Positions 31,337-40,782 are shown, counted from the first letter of the stretch. The stretch: DNA of 64,000 bases from Acidobacteriota bacterium (GCA_019639155.1 JAHBSJ010000001.1:248001-312000); one strand, 5' to 3'. Numbers and translations are program-made. The notes: generated by a model from the letters alone, not told the origin.

Positions 31337-31951
31337 TCACATGGCGTGACGATTGGCCAATGCACGGTCCATCGTCACCTCGTCGACGAACTCAAGGTCC
31401 GATCCGACGGGCATTCCCATCGCGATGCGTGACACATAGACGCCGATAGGCTTTATCAGACGGGCGAGGTAATTAGCGGTTGCCTCGCCCTCAGTCGTTG
31501 GGTTTGTCGCGATGATTATCTCTTTCACCTCGATACCGTCGTTGTTCTCGGGCCTGAGGCGCGTGAGAAGATTCTTGATCATAAGCTCGTCCGGCCCGAT
31601 ACCGCGCATCGGCGAAAGCGAACCGTGCAGGATGTGATACAGCCCTCGGTAAGATCGTGTTTTTTCGACCGCGACGAGGTTATACGGTTCTTCGACAACG
31701 CAGATGATCGAGCGGTCGCGTTTGACGTTCGAACAATATAGACACGGATCGACGTCAGTGAGGTTGTTGCACGCCGAGCAGAAAACGATCCGCGATTTGA
31801 CCTCACGCAGCGTTTCGGCAAATCGCTCGACCTCAGCCTCCGGCCGACGCATTATGTAGAAAGCGAGCCGCTGGGCGGACTTTGACCCGATGCCGGGAAG
31901 CCGTTTGAATTCGTCGATCAGCTTTGCGACGGGTTCAGAATAATCAAGCAT
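31337..31951 (-). CDS. recR: Recombination mediator RecR
   Basis: 204-residue RecFOR-pathway protein. Visible are the helix-hairpin-helix LPGIGSKSAQRLAFYI, the C4 zinc finger CSACNNLTDVDPCLYC, and the Toprim domain beginning IICVVEEPYNLVAVEKT with the Walker-B-like IIIATNPTTEGEATANYL. ybaB lies 18 bp upstream in the same operon, the usual order although dnaX is not here. Confidence 0.97.
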   Translation of the reverse strand: MLDYSEPVAKLIDEFKRLPGIGSKSAQRLAFYIMRRPEAEVERFAETLREVKSRIVFCSACNNLTDVDPCLYCSNVKRDRSIICVVEEPYNLVAVEKTRSYRGLYHILHGSLSPMRGIGPDELMIKNLLTRLRPENNDGIEVKEIIIATNPTTEGEATANYLARLIKPIGVYVSRIAMGMPVGSDLEFVDEVTMDRALANRHAM

Positions 31952-31969
31952 AGTGAGGGCCGCCAGTTA

Positions 31970-32275
31970 TTACATCAGCCCCGGCGGCAGCATTCCGCCC
32001 AACTTGCCCTTAAGCGATTCTTCGACCTTTCTGTGTGCTTCGCCGAGAGCCGCGACGGCAAGGTCCTGCAGCATCTCAACATCGCCGTCCTTTACAAGGT
32101 CAGGAGAAAACTCGATGGACATGACCTGAAAATCGCCACGCATCTTCACGTTCACGGCACCGCCGCCGGCGGTCGCTTCAACGACCATTTCCTTCATTTC
32201 ACGGCTCATCTGCTCCTGCATCGCCTGTGCCTGCTGCATCATCGAATTCAGATCGAGCCCGCCCGGTAATTTCAT
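31970..32275 (-). CDS. ybaB: YbaB/EbfC nucleoid-associated protein
   Basis: A 101-residue DNA-binding protein of the YbaB/EbfC family: LNSMMQQAQAMQEQMSREMKEMVVEA helix, AGGGAVNVKMRGDFQVMSIEFSPDLV strand region (read in parts), and a Gly-Pro-rich end (GGMLPPGLM). Forms dimers that coat DNA. Immediately upstream of recR. Confidence 0.95.
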   Translation of the reverse strand: MKLPGGLDLNSMMQQAQAMQEQMSREMKEMVVEATAGGGAVNVKMRGDFQVMSIEFSPDLVKDGDVEMLQDLAVAALGEAHRKVEESLKGKLGGMLPPGLM

Positions 32276-32417
32276 ATACTTATGCCTTCCTTACTTTTCA
32301 ATCGTAGCCTTTACGGGCAGCGGTTTGCAATGACGGCGATAAGCGAAAAAAGTTCTTTCAATTCTTCCGGACCGAGAGTATGATACAGTCGAATCGGCTC
32401 GTACGGAGGAGTGTATT

Positions 32418-33155
32418 ATGAGCGACGAAAAGGGCAGCAGCCTATTCAAAGCGGCTTTGGTTCTGGCGATAGGGCTGGTGCTCGCATCGCTGATATTCGG
32501 GTGGTTCCACGCCCGATCGCGGCGCGGCGACGAAGCTATTACGGTAACTGGCTCCGCTAAAAGCCGTATCACATCTGACCTGGTCGTTTGGAGTGCAGGC
32601 ATCTCGGCACAATCGCCGCAGCTGGCCGACGCCTACCGCCAGCTTGCCGACGGCATCCCGAAGATCAAACAGTATTTGCTGGAAAAAGGCATACCAGAAG
32701 CTCAGATGGAGGTGTCATCTATCACCACAACCACGCTGAAACGGCGTGATGCCGACGGCAACGAGACCGGAGAGATAACCGGCTATTCGCTGCAGCAGCA
32801 GATAGAAGTGCGTTCGAATGACGTTCAAAAAATAGCCCAGATCGCTCGCGAAGCGACCGAGCTAATAAACCAGGGCATCCTGATCGAATCATCTGCGCCG
32901 AAATTCTATTACACAAAGATCGGCGACCTGAAAATAGAAATGCTCGGCGAGGCCGCCAAAGACGCAAAAGAACGCGCCGAAAAGATCGCCGCCAGCACGG
33001 GAAATTCGATAGGCGCGGTGCGGTCGGCAAAAATGGGCGTCCTTCAGATAACGGCGGCCGATTCGACCGAAGTTTCCGATTACGGCGTTTACGACACATC
33101 GACGATCGAAAAGGACATGACTGCTGTCGTGAATATCAGTTTCGCAGTTAACTAA
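32418..33155 (+). CDS. SIMPL (DUF541) domain protein, membrane-anchored
   Basis: 245 residues with an N-terminal membrane anchor (LFKAALVLAIGLVLASLIFGW) and a periplasmic SIMPL domain: ITVTGSAKSRITSDLVVWSAGI, the YSLQQQIEVRSNDVQKI strand, and the GAVRSAKMGVLQIT...SDYGVYDTSTIEKDMTAVVNISFAV end (read in parts). SIMPL proteins occur in outer-envelope stress contexts; molecular role unknown. GGAG(GAG) upstream supports ATG 32418. A strong terminator follows at 33189. Confidence 0.85.
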   Translation: MSDEKGSSLFKAALVLAIGLVLASLIFGWFHARSRRGDEAITVTGSAKSRITSDLVVWSAGISAQSPQLADAYRQLADGIPKIKQYLLEKGIPEAQMEVSSITTTTLKRRDADGNETGEITGYSLQQQIEVRSNDVQKIAQIAREATELINQGILIESSAPKFYYTKIGDLKIEMLGEAAKDAKERAEKIAASTGNSIGAVRSAKMGVLQITAADSTEVSDYGVYDTSTIEKDMTAVVNISFAVN

Positions 33156-33188
33156 CTGATACTAGACCACTTACCACTCACACAATCT

Positions 33189-33220
33189 GCCTGCTCCGCG
33201 AACGGAGCAGGCATTTTTTT
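33189..33220 (+). terminator. Intrinsic terminator of the SIMPL gene
   Basis: GCCTGCTCCG (33189-33198), loop CGAA, CGGAGCAGGC (33203-33212), then ATTTTTTT. Confidence 0.93.
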
Positions 33221-33314
33221 GCGCAAATAGTGCGGCAACCCATGTTTTTTTCGATTCATCACACGAGTTGTTCACACGAACACGATCTCGATATCTCGAG
33301 AAAAAGGAGGAATC

Positions 33315-34112
33315 ATGAAAGTAGTATCAGCATTGTTTTTGTTTGTGCTGGCAGCATCGACGGGAGTCTTTGCCCAAGGAGCGGCGACCAAAACGGTCAA
33401 GTCTCAGGCTGATGCCGCGACGGCTTCGAACGTTGAGATAGCCGAACAGGTTTCGGCCGTGACGTCGGCGAGCGTCAGCGGAAAGCTCGAAAAGACACTT
33501 GATGTCAATAAGGCAAAGGTCGGGGACGATGTGTTGCTCAAGACAACCAAAGCCGTAAAAGAAAACGGCCGGACCGTGATCGATAAAGGCTCCGTGCTGG
33601 TCGGACGCGTAACGGAAGTTGAAAAGAAGACTAAGGCAAACGCTTCATCCAGCGTTTCGGTCCTTTTTGACAAAATGATCGCCGGCGGCAAGGAGATGCC
33701 GATCTCGGCTGCTATCACTTCGGTCGTTTCGGCAACCACATCGGCTGCTGCGGTGATCGACAGCGATATGTCGAGTGCCACCTCGGCACGCAGCTCGCGA
33801 TCGAACGGTTCGGGCGGCGGTCTTCTCGGCGGAGTGGGCAGCACCGCCGGCGGTGTCCTTAATACCACCACGCAAACCGTCGGCGGCGTAGGCAACGTCG
33901 CGGGTTCCACGGTCGGTTCGACAACGAATGTCGCGACCGGCGTTACGGGTTCTGCAGCGGGGTCGATCGCAGGACTGACCATCTCCAGTTCCACGAACGC
34001 TTCTGCCGGAGCAGGATCGACGCTCACGATGAACGGCGGAAATCTGCGCCTGGAGAAAGGAACGGTCTTTAACCTGAACGTCACGAGCTCCAGCTCGGTC
34101 GAGAAAAAGTAG
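33315..34112 (+). CDS. Secreted Ser/Ala/Gly-rich protein, unknown
   Basis: 265 residues: signal peptide ending GVFAQG, a small beta-barrel-like domain at about 55-115 (KVGDDVLLKTTKAVKENGRTVIDKGSVLVGRV, read in parts), and a long low-complexity Ser/Gly/Thr/Val tail (GGLLGGVGSTAGGVLNTTT...). AAAGGAGGAATC gives a strong ribosome site. The repeating tail suggests a flexible surface or envelope protein. No family name can be assigned. Confidence 0.7.
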   Translation: MKVVSALFLFVLAASTGVFAQGAATKTVKSQADAATASNVEIAEQVSAVTSASVSGKLEKTLDVNKAKVGDDVLLKTTKAVKENGRTVIDKGSVLVGRVTEVEKKTKANASSSVSVLFDKMIAGGKEMPISAAITSVVSATTSAAAVIDSDMSSATSARSSRSNGSGGGLLGGVGSTAGGVLNTTTQTVGGVGNVAGSTVGSTTNVATGVTGSAAGSIAGLTISSSTNASAGAGSTLTMNGGNLRLEKGTVFNLNVTSSSSVEKK

Positions 34113-34144
34113 ACGAGATCAGATCAAAATGAGATGAGGCTGTC

Positions 34145-34343
34145 TGAAAACCGGATTCTCAGGTGTTTAGCTCCGCTAGGAGCGTAATGTCTATAGCACG
34201 AATTCACGAAAATACAACAAGCTCCGTAGGAGCGGCATGTCGTTGACGCACGATGGGTCATGCCGCCCCTATTGGGGCTTGCTTCCTTTTTTTCTATATT
34301 CGATTCTACTACAAACATTTGGCTCCTACGGAGCCGGTTTTCA
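34145..34343. mobile_element. MITE-like element with terminal inverted repeats
   Basis: TGAAAACCGG at 34145-34154 and its exact reverse complement CCGGTTTTCA at 34334-34343 bound a 199-bp noncoding segment. Inside are GCTCCGCTAGGAGC (about 34170), GCTCCGTAGGAGC (34221) and GGCTCCTACGGAGCC (34321). No obvious target duplication is visible. Alternatively this is a compound REP cluster. Confidence 0.5.
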
Positions 34344-34380
34344 AACCCGGAATACCTACTTTTCGGTTACCATTTCTTTA

Positions 34381-36228
34381 TCAATCCATCTTAATTTTCG
34401 ACGGGCGGAATCGCATAAATATCTGCCAACCGCCGTGCGTCGTGCCGCCGTAAACGGGTCTGAGCGGCTCCGGATTACGGCTGACGGTGAACATCGAACC
34501 AACGCCGACGTCGATTCCTTTTCCTGAATAGATATCCCGCACATACCCGAGCGAAAATGCACGCAGCCAGAAGCTGTCTTGTTCCAGCGGATGTTCCAGT
34601 ATTAGCTCGTGGCCCTCTTTTTTCACTATCTCGTATCGCGAGAATAGGGCGTTCTTTGCCCAGTCATAATTCGCTTCGGCGAGGTACGAATCCGAGCCTT
34701 TGCCGTTCTTGTGATTGCGTCCCCAGATCAGCGACGCGGCGAAATTTCGGTCGTTGGTCAAGGCTTTGTTGAAGATCGCCGACGCCGAGGTCTTTCGCAG
34801 GATACGGACCTCAGGTTCCGCCGGCTCCGGGTCGCGCAGATAGCCGTGCGAGACCTGCAGAGCCCAATTCCTCGTCGGATTGAAAGACAAGCGTCCGCTG
34901 AAAGAATTCAGACGCGGCCTGTCAGGTTTCCAGCGGTTCTCGTCCGGTTCGCGGCCGTTGAAAATGCTCGCCTCAAATTTGGCTTTGCCCAAAGATACGC
35001 CTCCCGTAACGACGCCCCACGTTATATGCGTGGCGTCCTGCCAGTGATGAGCGATCGGTGCGTCGGGGTTGTTTTTCGCGGCGATCCTATGTACGAAGAC
35101 CGGCGGGCCGAGCGCCGGCTCGCCGGGATAACCCGCATACATATAAATAGAACGCCCTTTGCCGAAGCGATGCGAAACGGAAACCGCGAGTTCCGAGAAG
35201 AGGTCATGCGGGTGCTGGCGGTCGTGGATCGGCTGGCCGTTGTAGAGTTCGCCGCTTTGAAACAAGAGCGGATAGCCCCAGCCTTTTTGAATGACGGGAT
35301 CGGCGCTGACCATTGTCCTAAAGCCAAACTGCGTATTCGCAGTCATCGGCTTTGAATACATCAGCATCAGCATCGTCGGGGCATCGGGCCGGCTGCGGCT
35401 TCCCTTTCCTGCCACGGAAACGTCACGTTCGCCGCCGATACGCGTATAGCGAAGAAATGCCGAGCCCATGACCATGAACATCCCGCCGTCGTCGTAGCTT
35501 TTCATGTAGCCGTAAACAGGAGACGAGTCGGGATTCCACGCCGTGCCGGAAGATTCACGCTCCATCGCATCGCCTATGTTCATCGTTGATGGCATCGGCT
35601 CTTCAACGACATTGTCGGTGCCGGAAGCCTGTGTACGCCGGTGGCCGTGACGAGCGGCCGTGGTTTGCAGTACCGCTGCGGGCCGCACGCCGACAGCGAT
35701 GCTGCCCCACATTCCGTTCCGCGCGTGGCCGCGGACCGAGCAGAAATAGCGGAAGTTTCCTTTCCCTGTCGCTCTTACGACAAGCTCCTCCGCCTGCATT
35801 TCGCCGTCTGCCGATCGTGCGGCAAGCCTCGAGCTTCCAACGGACGATGCGGTGTCCGGCGCGAGTGTAAATTCGCCTTCGACAGCGCCGAAGCGGACAT
35901 CGTGACGCATATCGGCGTCTGAGTTTACGAAGAGTAATCTAAGAACCGCACCTTCAGGAACGGCGATCGATGGATCTTTCAGCCCTTGAATTCGATATGA
36001 AAGAGCGTCATCAGCGGGGCCAGTAGTAATTACGATACGGATCTCTTTTTGAGTGAAGGTCAAAATATTGCCCTGCACTCTACCCTGCGTCGCCGCCTTT
36101 TCGCGTGCATCTAATTCTGCCGAGGTCATCGTTAATTGCGAACTGCTCTCAAGCGTAAACGGCGACTGCGCCGCCCCGACGAATGCGAATAATAGAATTG
36201 CGAGAATGATAAAAAGTTGGCGCGTCAT
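34381..36228 (-). CDS. Cupredoxin fused to an outer-membrane barrel-like domain
   Basis: 615 residues. After a signal peptide ending GAAQS, residues about 90-180 form a cupredoxin: DMRHDVRF supplies a His, and YFCSVRGHARNGMWG supplies Cys, His and Met, the complete type 1 copper set. A His-rich linker (ARHGHRRTQ) leads to a roughly 400-residue beta-rich region with alternating aromatic strands and a QPIHDRQHPHDLF metal-like motif, typical of outer-membrane porin-like proteins linked to copper. It is probably involved in copper handling at the outer membrane. The next gene upstream supports this. Confidence 0.75.
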   Translation of the reverse strand: MTRQLFIILAILLFAFVGAAQSPFTLESSSQLTMTSAELDAREKAATQGRVQGNILTFTQKEIRIVITTGPADDALSYRIQGLKDPSIAVPEGAVLRLLFVNSDADMRHDVRFGAVEGEFTLAPDTASSVGSSRLAARSADGEMQAEELVVRATGKGNFRYFCSVRGHARNGMWGSIAVGVRPAAVLQTTAARHGHRRTQASGTDNVVEEPMPSTMNIGDAMERESSGTAWNPDSSPVYGYMKSYDDGGMFMVMGSAFLRYTRIGGERDVSVAGKGSRSRPDAPTMLMLMYSKPMTANTQFGFRTMVSADPVIQKGWGYPLLFQSGELYNGQPIHDRQHPHDLFSELAVSVSHRFGKGRSIYMYAGYPGEPALGPPVFVHRIAAKNNPDAPIAHHWQDATHITWGVVTGGVSLGKAKFEASIFNGREPDENRWKPDRPRLNSFSGRLSFNPTRNWALQVSHGYLRDPEPAEPEVRILRKTSASAIFNKALTNDRNFAASLIWGRNHKNGKGSDSYLAEANYDWAKNALFSRYEIVKKEGHELILEHPLEQDSFWLRAFSLGYVRDIYSGKGIDVGVGSMFTVSRNPEPLRPVYGGTTHGGWQIFMRFRPSKIKMD

Positions 36229-36375
36229 TGATTCTGAAAAGAGAGTTGGTCGTGAAAACGCCGCCAGGCGTAAGGAAATTTCAACGCAGACGTCGCCTAG
36301 ATGTTCGCAGAGAACGCAGTCCGCCCGCGTTTCACGGTCATCGGCCCTCGCCGCAATTGTAGTGTGAAACTGTAT

Positions 36376-36798
36376 TTAGACTGTGGGCGGACCGCGCGTG
36401 AGCGCAGTTATCCCTGTATGGTCGGAGAAATGAGATCGGTGGGAGAGTGAAAAATGCGAATACCGGCTGCGTACGAATCGAGGCGGGTCGGCCTCGAATG
36501 GCTTTGCTTCTGATGACTGTTCGCCCGAACGGCCCTTTTGGCTCTTTTCAGACGAGCTGACGAGTATCGAAACTTCGGCGCTCGCTGTAAAACAGCCGCA
36601 GGGCGTGGTGATGGTGTTTGGTTTAACCGAGGAATAAGTTCCAATTAAGGGGGGTTCGTGAGAGTCGTTATGACAGGAAAGCGATGTTTCGCCTCCTGAT
36701 TGTAGATGCGAACAGGCACTTGCGGAAACGGACGTACACAGCAAAGCCACTAAAACCGCTACGCAGCACGGTATCTGCAATGTCCGTAAGTTTTTCAC
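36376..36798 (-). CDS. Small secreted Cys/His-rich protein, copper-associated by context
   Basis: I start at GTG 36798 because VKNLRTLQIPCCVAVLVALLCTSVSASA then reads as a signal peptide (in parts). The mature protein has ACSHLQSGG, LSCHNDSHE, PCGCF, and a His-rich end SHRSHFSDHTGITALTRGPPT. Such a Cys/His pattern with an RGPP tail recalls the small DUF2946-like proteins near copper genes. It lies 150 bp upstream of the cupredoxin-barrel gene on the same strand. The longer ORF to 36909 runs into the helicase promoter. Confidence 0.55.
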   Translation of the reverse strand: MKNLRTLQIPCCVAVLVALLCTSVSASACSHLQSGGETSLSCHNDSHEPPLIGTYSSVKPNTITTPCGCFTASAEVSILVSSSEKSQKGRSGEQSSEAKPFEADPPRFVRSRYSHFSLSHRSHFSDHTGITALTRGPPTV

Positions 36799-36854
36799 CG
36801 CATCGCGAATGATAATTAAAGAATTGCGCCGCGTCAACCCATCTCGCGCACAGA

Positions 36855-36882
36855 TTGCCGAAATCGTGAAATTATCTATAAT
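36855..36882 (+). promoter_or_regulatory. Probable promoter of the helicase gene
   Basis: TTGCCG (36855-36860), 16-bp spacer, TATAAT (36877-36882). The start codon at 36900 lies in the small stem GTATG-AAAA-CATAC, and the predicted leader is only about ten bases. Confidence 0.5.
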
Positions 36883-36899
36883 AGTATGATGTTTCATGT

Positions 36900-38984
36900 A
36901 TGAAAACATACGTACTAAAGCGAAGCGATGGCCAAATACCCGAACGATTTGCCCGATTTAAGAGCGATCTGAACGACGAGCAATTTCGCGTGGTCACGGC
37001 AAAACCCGGCCCTGCACTCGTCGTCGCGGGCGCCGGTACGGGCAAAACGCGGGCGATAACATACCGCGTCGCCTACCTGATCGAACAAGGTATTTCGCCG
37101 CAGCGAATACTGCTCGCGACCTTTACGAACAGGGCTGCGAAAGAGATGCTGCGGCGAGTTGAGTCGCTGACAGGATCGCAGAACGTGCACCGAACGTGGG
37201 GCGGCACGTTCCATCGCGTGGCAAATCTACTGCTCCGCCGTCACGCCGCAAGTCTCGGTTACGACGCGAATTATTCCATACTCGACAGCGAGGACGCGCG
37301 TGCTTTTATCAACGTCTGCATCGACGAGGCAGCGATCGACACAAAGAAAAAACGTTTTCCAAAGGCCGAGGTCATACAGTCGATGATCTCGTACGCGAAC
37401 AACACAGATAAGCCCATCGACGACGTCATCATCGAAAAATATCCGCAGTTTCACCCGCTCACCGCTCAGATACACCGCGTCGATGTGATGTACCGCTCGC
37501 GAAAACTCGAGCGGAACGTGATGGACTACGACGATCTGCTGCTCAACTGGAAACGCCTGCTCGTTGAACACACCGACATCGCCGAACTCTATGCCGAGCA
37601 GTTTCAACACATTTTGGTCGATGAATATCAGGACACGAACAAGCTGCAGGCGGAGATAATCGATCTGCTCGCCGTCAAGCACCGCAACGTGATGGTCGTC
37701 GGCGACGATGCGCAGAGCATTTTCGCGTGGCGCGGAGCGGAATTTACAAATATCTACGAATTTCCGCAGCGTTATCCCGAGGCGACGATCTATAAACTTG
37801 AGACCAACTACCGCTCGACGCCCGAAATACTCGGCCTGGCGAATACATCGATCGCCTGCAACCGCAGGCAGTTCCCGAAAATGCTGACTGCGGTGCGGCG
37901 TTCGCGTGAATTCCTGCCGGCGTTGGTTCCGTGTTCCGACGTCGATCAGCAGTCGGTCTTTGTCGCGTCGCGGATTCTGGAACTCCGCGACGAGGGCACT
38001 AACCTTAGCGACATCGCGGTGATGTACCGTTCGCATTATCATTCCATCGAACTGCAGCTCGAACTGACCCGCCGAGGCATTCCGTATCGCGTGCAGTCGG
38101 GCGTCCGCTTTTTCGAACAGGCACATATAAAGGACGTCATCTCGTATCTTCGCATCGTTGTAAATCCGCGTGACGAGCTGTCGTGGAAACGCGTGCTCAA
38201 GATGATCCCCGGCGTCGGCAACGCTACGGCAAACCGCGTTTACGAAGCGATCGCGTTGACGGACAAGGCCGGCTCGACGGGATTCGAACTGGAAGTTCGC
38301 AACCTGCGTGAGCAGAAATTCGGCCGCATGGGCTCGGACGCGTGGCGGTCATTCGTCGACCTGCTAACCTCGCTGACAAATGATGAGAACCGCGACAAGC
38401 CCGGCAAGCAGATCGAGCTTGTTTTGGGCGGCGGCTATGAACAGTATCTCGCCGAAAACTACGAGAACGCCGAACAGCGTACCGAGGACCTTCGCGGGCT
38501 GGCCGCGTACGCGGCTCGATACAATTCAACCCCGGAGTTTTTGTCGGAGCTTGCACTGCTTTCGACCGAGCGTTTCGATCAGCCGCAGCCGCTCGTCGGC
38601 GAGGACGTGATTTACGGCGGCGAGGACGACGAGCTGCTGACGCTCACCTCGGTCCATCAGGCGAAAGGCCTCGAGTGGAAAGCCGTTTTCATTATTTGGG
38701 CCGCCGAGGGCAAATTTCCCTCGCCGCGCAGCCTTCGCGAGATCGACAGCGAAGAGGAGGAACGCCGCCTTTGGTATGTCGCTCTGACGCGGGCGAAGGA
38801 CGAGCTTTATCTGACGTATCCGTTGCTGATGACCGATTTTAACCGCCAGACGATACTTCAAAAACCGTCGCGTTTCATCACCGAATGCCCGCCCGAACTT
38901 TACGAGATCTGGAACCTGGAGGAGCCCGCCATCGACGCACCGCCGTTGATCGGCGACGCCGGCGGCAGCGAATACATAAATTAA
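36900..38984 (+). CDS. UvrD/PcrA-type superfamily 1 DNA helicase
   Basis: 694-residue 3'-5' helicase. Walker A GAGTGKT at residues 44-50, motif II VDEYQDTNKLQ, motif III VGDDAQSIFAWRGAEF, motif IV YKLETNYRSTPEIL, and motif V/VI SVHQAKGLEWKAVFII...EEERRLWYVALTRAKDELYLTYP (read in parts). It lacks the long C-terminal RNA-polymerase-binding extension of PcrA, ending soon after motif VI. Likely repair or replication-restart helicase. Confidence 0.93.
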   Translation: MKTYVLKRSDGQIPERFARFKSDLNDEQFRVVTAKPGPALVVAGAGTGKTRAITYRVAYLIEQGISPQRILLATFTNRAAKEMLRRVESLTGSQNVHRTWGGTFHRVANLLLRRHAASLGYDANYSILDSEDARAFINVCIDEAAIDTKKKRFPKAEVIQSMISYANNTDKPIDDVIIEKYPQFHPLTAQIHRVDVMYRSRKLERNVMDYDDLLLNWKRLLVEHTDIAELYAEQFQHILVDEYQDTNKLQAEIIDLLAVKHRNVMVVGDDAQSIFAWRGAEFTNIYEFPQRYPEATIYKLETNYRSTPEILGLANTSIACNRRQFPKMLTAVRRSREFLPALVPCSDVDQQSVFVASRILELRDEGTNLSDIAVMYRSHYHSIELQLELTRRGIPYRVQSGVRFFEQAHIKDVISYLRIVVNPRDELSWKRVLKMIPGVGNATANRVYEAIALTDKAGSTGFELEVRNLREQKFGRMGSDAWRSFVDLLTSLTNDENRDKPGKQIELVLGGGYEQYLAENYENAEQRTEDLRGLAAYAARYNSTPEFLSELALLSTERFDQPQPLVGEDVIYGGEDDELLTLTSVHQAKGLEWKAVFIIWAAEGKFPSPRSLREIDSEEEERRLWYVALTRAKDELYLTYPLLMTDFNRQTILQKPSRFITECPPELYEIWNLEEPAIDAPPLIGDAGGSEYIN

Positions 38985-39136
38985 GCGAAAAAACTTTTTG
39001 CCTGCGATGCAACTATCATCAAAACTCGCCGCATCTAGGCACTAGAAGTCACAACTTTCCCCGGAACAATTCTATTCAGATGGTGTCTAAGTCATTGGAC
39101 GCGTGAGGTTTACATTGCGTCCGCGGAGGGTGATCT

Positions 39137-40534
39137 ATGTCCGGAAAACGATTTGCCGACTCGCTGAGGGTCGCCACGCCTTGCAACGAAGATTGGGAAC
39201 AGATGAGCGGCAACGACGCGGTCAGGCTTTGTTCGCACTGCTCGAAACACGTAAATTTTGTCTCTCAAATGACCCAGAAACAGGCTCGCCGGCTGGTTCG
39301 TGAAAGCGGCGGAAAGCTGTGCGTGCGTTACGTTGCAGACCCCGTGACGAAGCGGCCGCTCTTTGCCGAACAGCTCGTCAACATCACTCGCAAACGCAGC
39401 CGTGCAGCGGCGGGAGCCTTATCGACGCTGCTCGCATTTGCAACGCAGCTTCCCGCACAGCAAACGCCCGCCGAACGCCCCGCGGCCTCCGAATCGCAGC
39501 AGCGGCAGACATCGCCTGCTGCGTCGGCCGGGGTTAGTGCGGCATCGGGAGCCAGAGTTTCAGGCACCGTCACCGATCCGACCGGTGCGGTCATTCCGGG
39601 TGCTGCGGTTCGGCTTGTTCTATTGGAAACCGGCAATGAGCGGAACACAATATCTGACGCCGACGGCCAATATGCTTTCGAAATGGTGGCTCCCGGCCGG
39701 TACATGCTTGAATCGAGCTCGCCGGGATTTCGCACATATTCCAAGACCATCGTCATTCGCGAGGCGGAAACGACACAGAACGATGCCGCAATGGACATCG
39801 AGCCGATCAGCGTTTCAGTAGACATCGTGAACGAGATCTCGATGGATGCCGGAGAAATTATGATGGGGGTCGTCGCCATTACGATCGAATACACGACCCC
39901 GCTTGGCAAGGCGGTCGCGGACGAAGATATTGATGAGGTGCTTGCACTGTTAGCCGCAGGCGAGCGGCCCGACGATAGTGAAGGTGACGCTCGCGGTATA
40001 ACGCCGCTGTTCATCGCGGTGGGCGACGGGAATTTAGAGATCGCCCGTGCGTTGCTCGATTTCGGCGCTGATGTCAATTTCACGACCGACAGGGGCCGAA
40101 CGCCGTTGATGCAGATCGACGATGACGCTACGCCGGAGCTGATTCGGTTGCTGTTATCCTACAAAGCCCGAGTTAACGTTTCAGACGAGGACGGAAACAC
40201 GCCGCTGATACTCGCCGCCGGCGAGGTCGAGTACGAAGTTCTAAAGCTCCTGATCGAAGCAGGCGCCGATGTCAACGCTGCCAACAAAAGCGGCCGCACG
40301 GCATTGATGCGTGCCGCGTGGGACGAAGATCTGGAACACGTTCGGATGCTGCTGGCCGCCGGGGCAGACGTTAATGCTAAGAATGAAGAAGGCGAGACCG
40401 CATGGGATCTGGCGTCGGACGAAGACGTCGTCAAACTGATCGAAAGCTACGGCGGCCGCTCCGGCGATCCGGAAAAGAAGGCCAAAGAACAGGAGGACGA
40501 TGATGATGATGATGACGGCGATACACGAAAGTAG
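39137..40534 (+). CDS. Ankyrin-repeat protein with N-terminal Cys motif and carboxypeptidase-regulatory domain
   Basis: 465 residues. The N-terminus PCNEDWEQMSGNDAVRLCSHCSKHVNFVSQMT...GKLCVRY (read in parts) is a Cys-rich motif seen in acidobacterial envelope proteins. A hydrophobic stretch (AAAGALSTLLAFATQLPAQ) follows, then a carboxypeptidase-regulatory-like domain (about 135-225), and four to five ankyrin repeats (about 255-440) with the GxTPL...A...LLxxGADVN pattern. The tail is polyacidic. A role in protein binding is inferred from repeats; membrane topology is uncertain. Confidence 0.8.
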   Translation: MSGKRFADSLRVATPCNEDWEQMSGNDAVRLCSHCSKHVNFVSQMTQKQARRLVRESGGKLCVRYVADPVTKRPLFAEQLVNITRKRSRAAAGALSTLLAFATQLPAQQTPAERPAASESQQRQTSPAASAGVSAASGARVSGTVTDPTGAVIPGAAVRLVLLETGNERNTISDADGQYAFEMVAPGRYMLESSSPGFRTYSKTIVIREAETTQNDAAMDIEPISVSVDIVNEISMDAGEIMMGVVAITIEYTTPLGKAVADEDIDEVLALLAAGERPDDSEGDARGITPLFIAVGDGNLEIARALLDFGADVNFTTDRGRTPLMQIDDDATPELIRLLLSYKARVNVSDEDGNTPLILAAGEVEYEVLKLLIEAGADVNAANKSGRTALMRAAWDEDLEHVRMLLAAGADVNAKNEEGETAWDLASDEDVVKLIESYGGRSGDPEKKAKEQEDDDDDDDGDTRK

Positions 40535-40745
40535 GTTTTAGAATTTGGGCTTTAGGTTTTGGGCTTTAGGTTTTGGGCTTTTGGTATTGGGTTTTTGGTA
40601 TTTCTTTGCGGTCCGTTGCGGCTTGGCTGCTTTGCGGGAGGAGCTAACCGCAGAGACGCGGAGACGCAGAGGGTAAAAAGTTAGAACTAGATCGAGTAAA
40701 TTCTCTTACTATTCGTGTTTTTCGCGTGTTTCGCGGGCAAATTAA
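40533..40745. repeat. Short-period intergenic repeats
   Basis: TTTGGGCTTTAGG recurs in degenerating form between 40540 and 40604, followed at about 40648 by a GCAGAGACGCGGAGACGCAGAGG stretch (broken into 7-9-bp periods) and by GTGTTTTTCGCGTGTTTCGCG. Nothing coding is seen before mazE. Confidence 0.75.
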
Positions 40746-40782
40746 TTGACGTTCTGAGCAGGACGTAATTACAATGTAATTA
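40746..40782 (+). promoter_or_regulatory. mazE promoter with 17-bp perfect palindrome
   Basis: TTGACG (40746-40751), 18-bp spacer, TACAAT (40770-40775). TAATTACA-A-TGTAATTA (40766-40782) is a perfect palindrome over the -10 and the first base of the start codon, fitting an autoregulatory operator. A start about seven bases after the -10 would coincide with ATG 40782, predicting a leaderless or nearly leaderless transcript. Confidence 0.7.
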
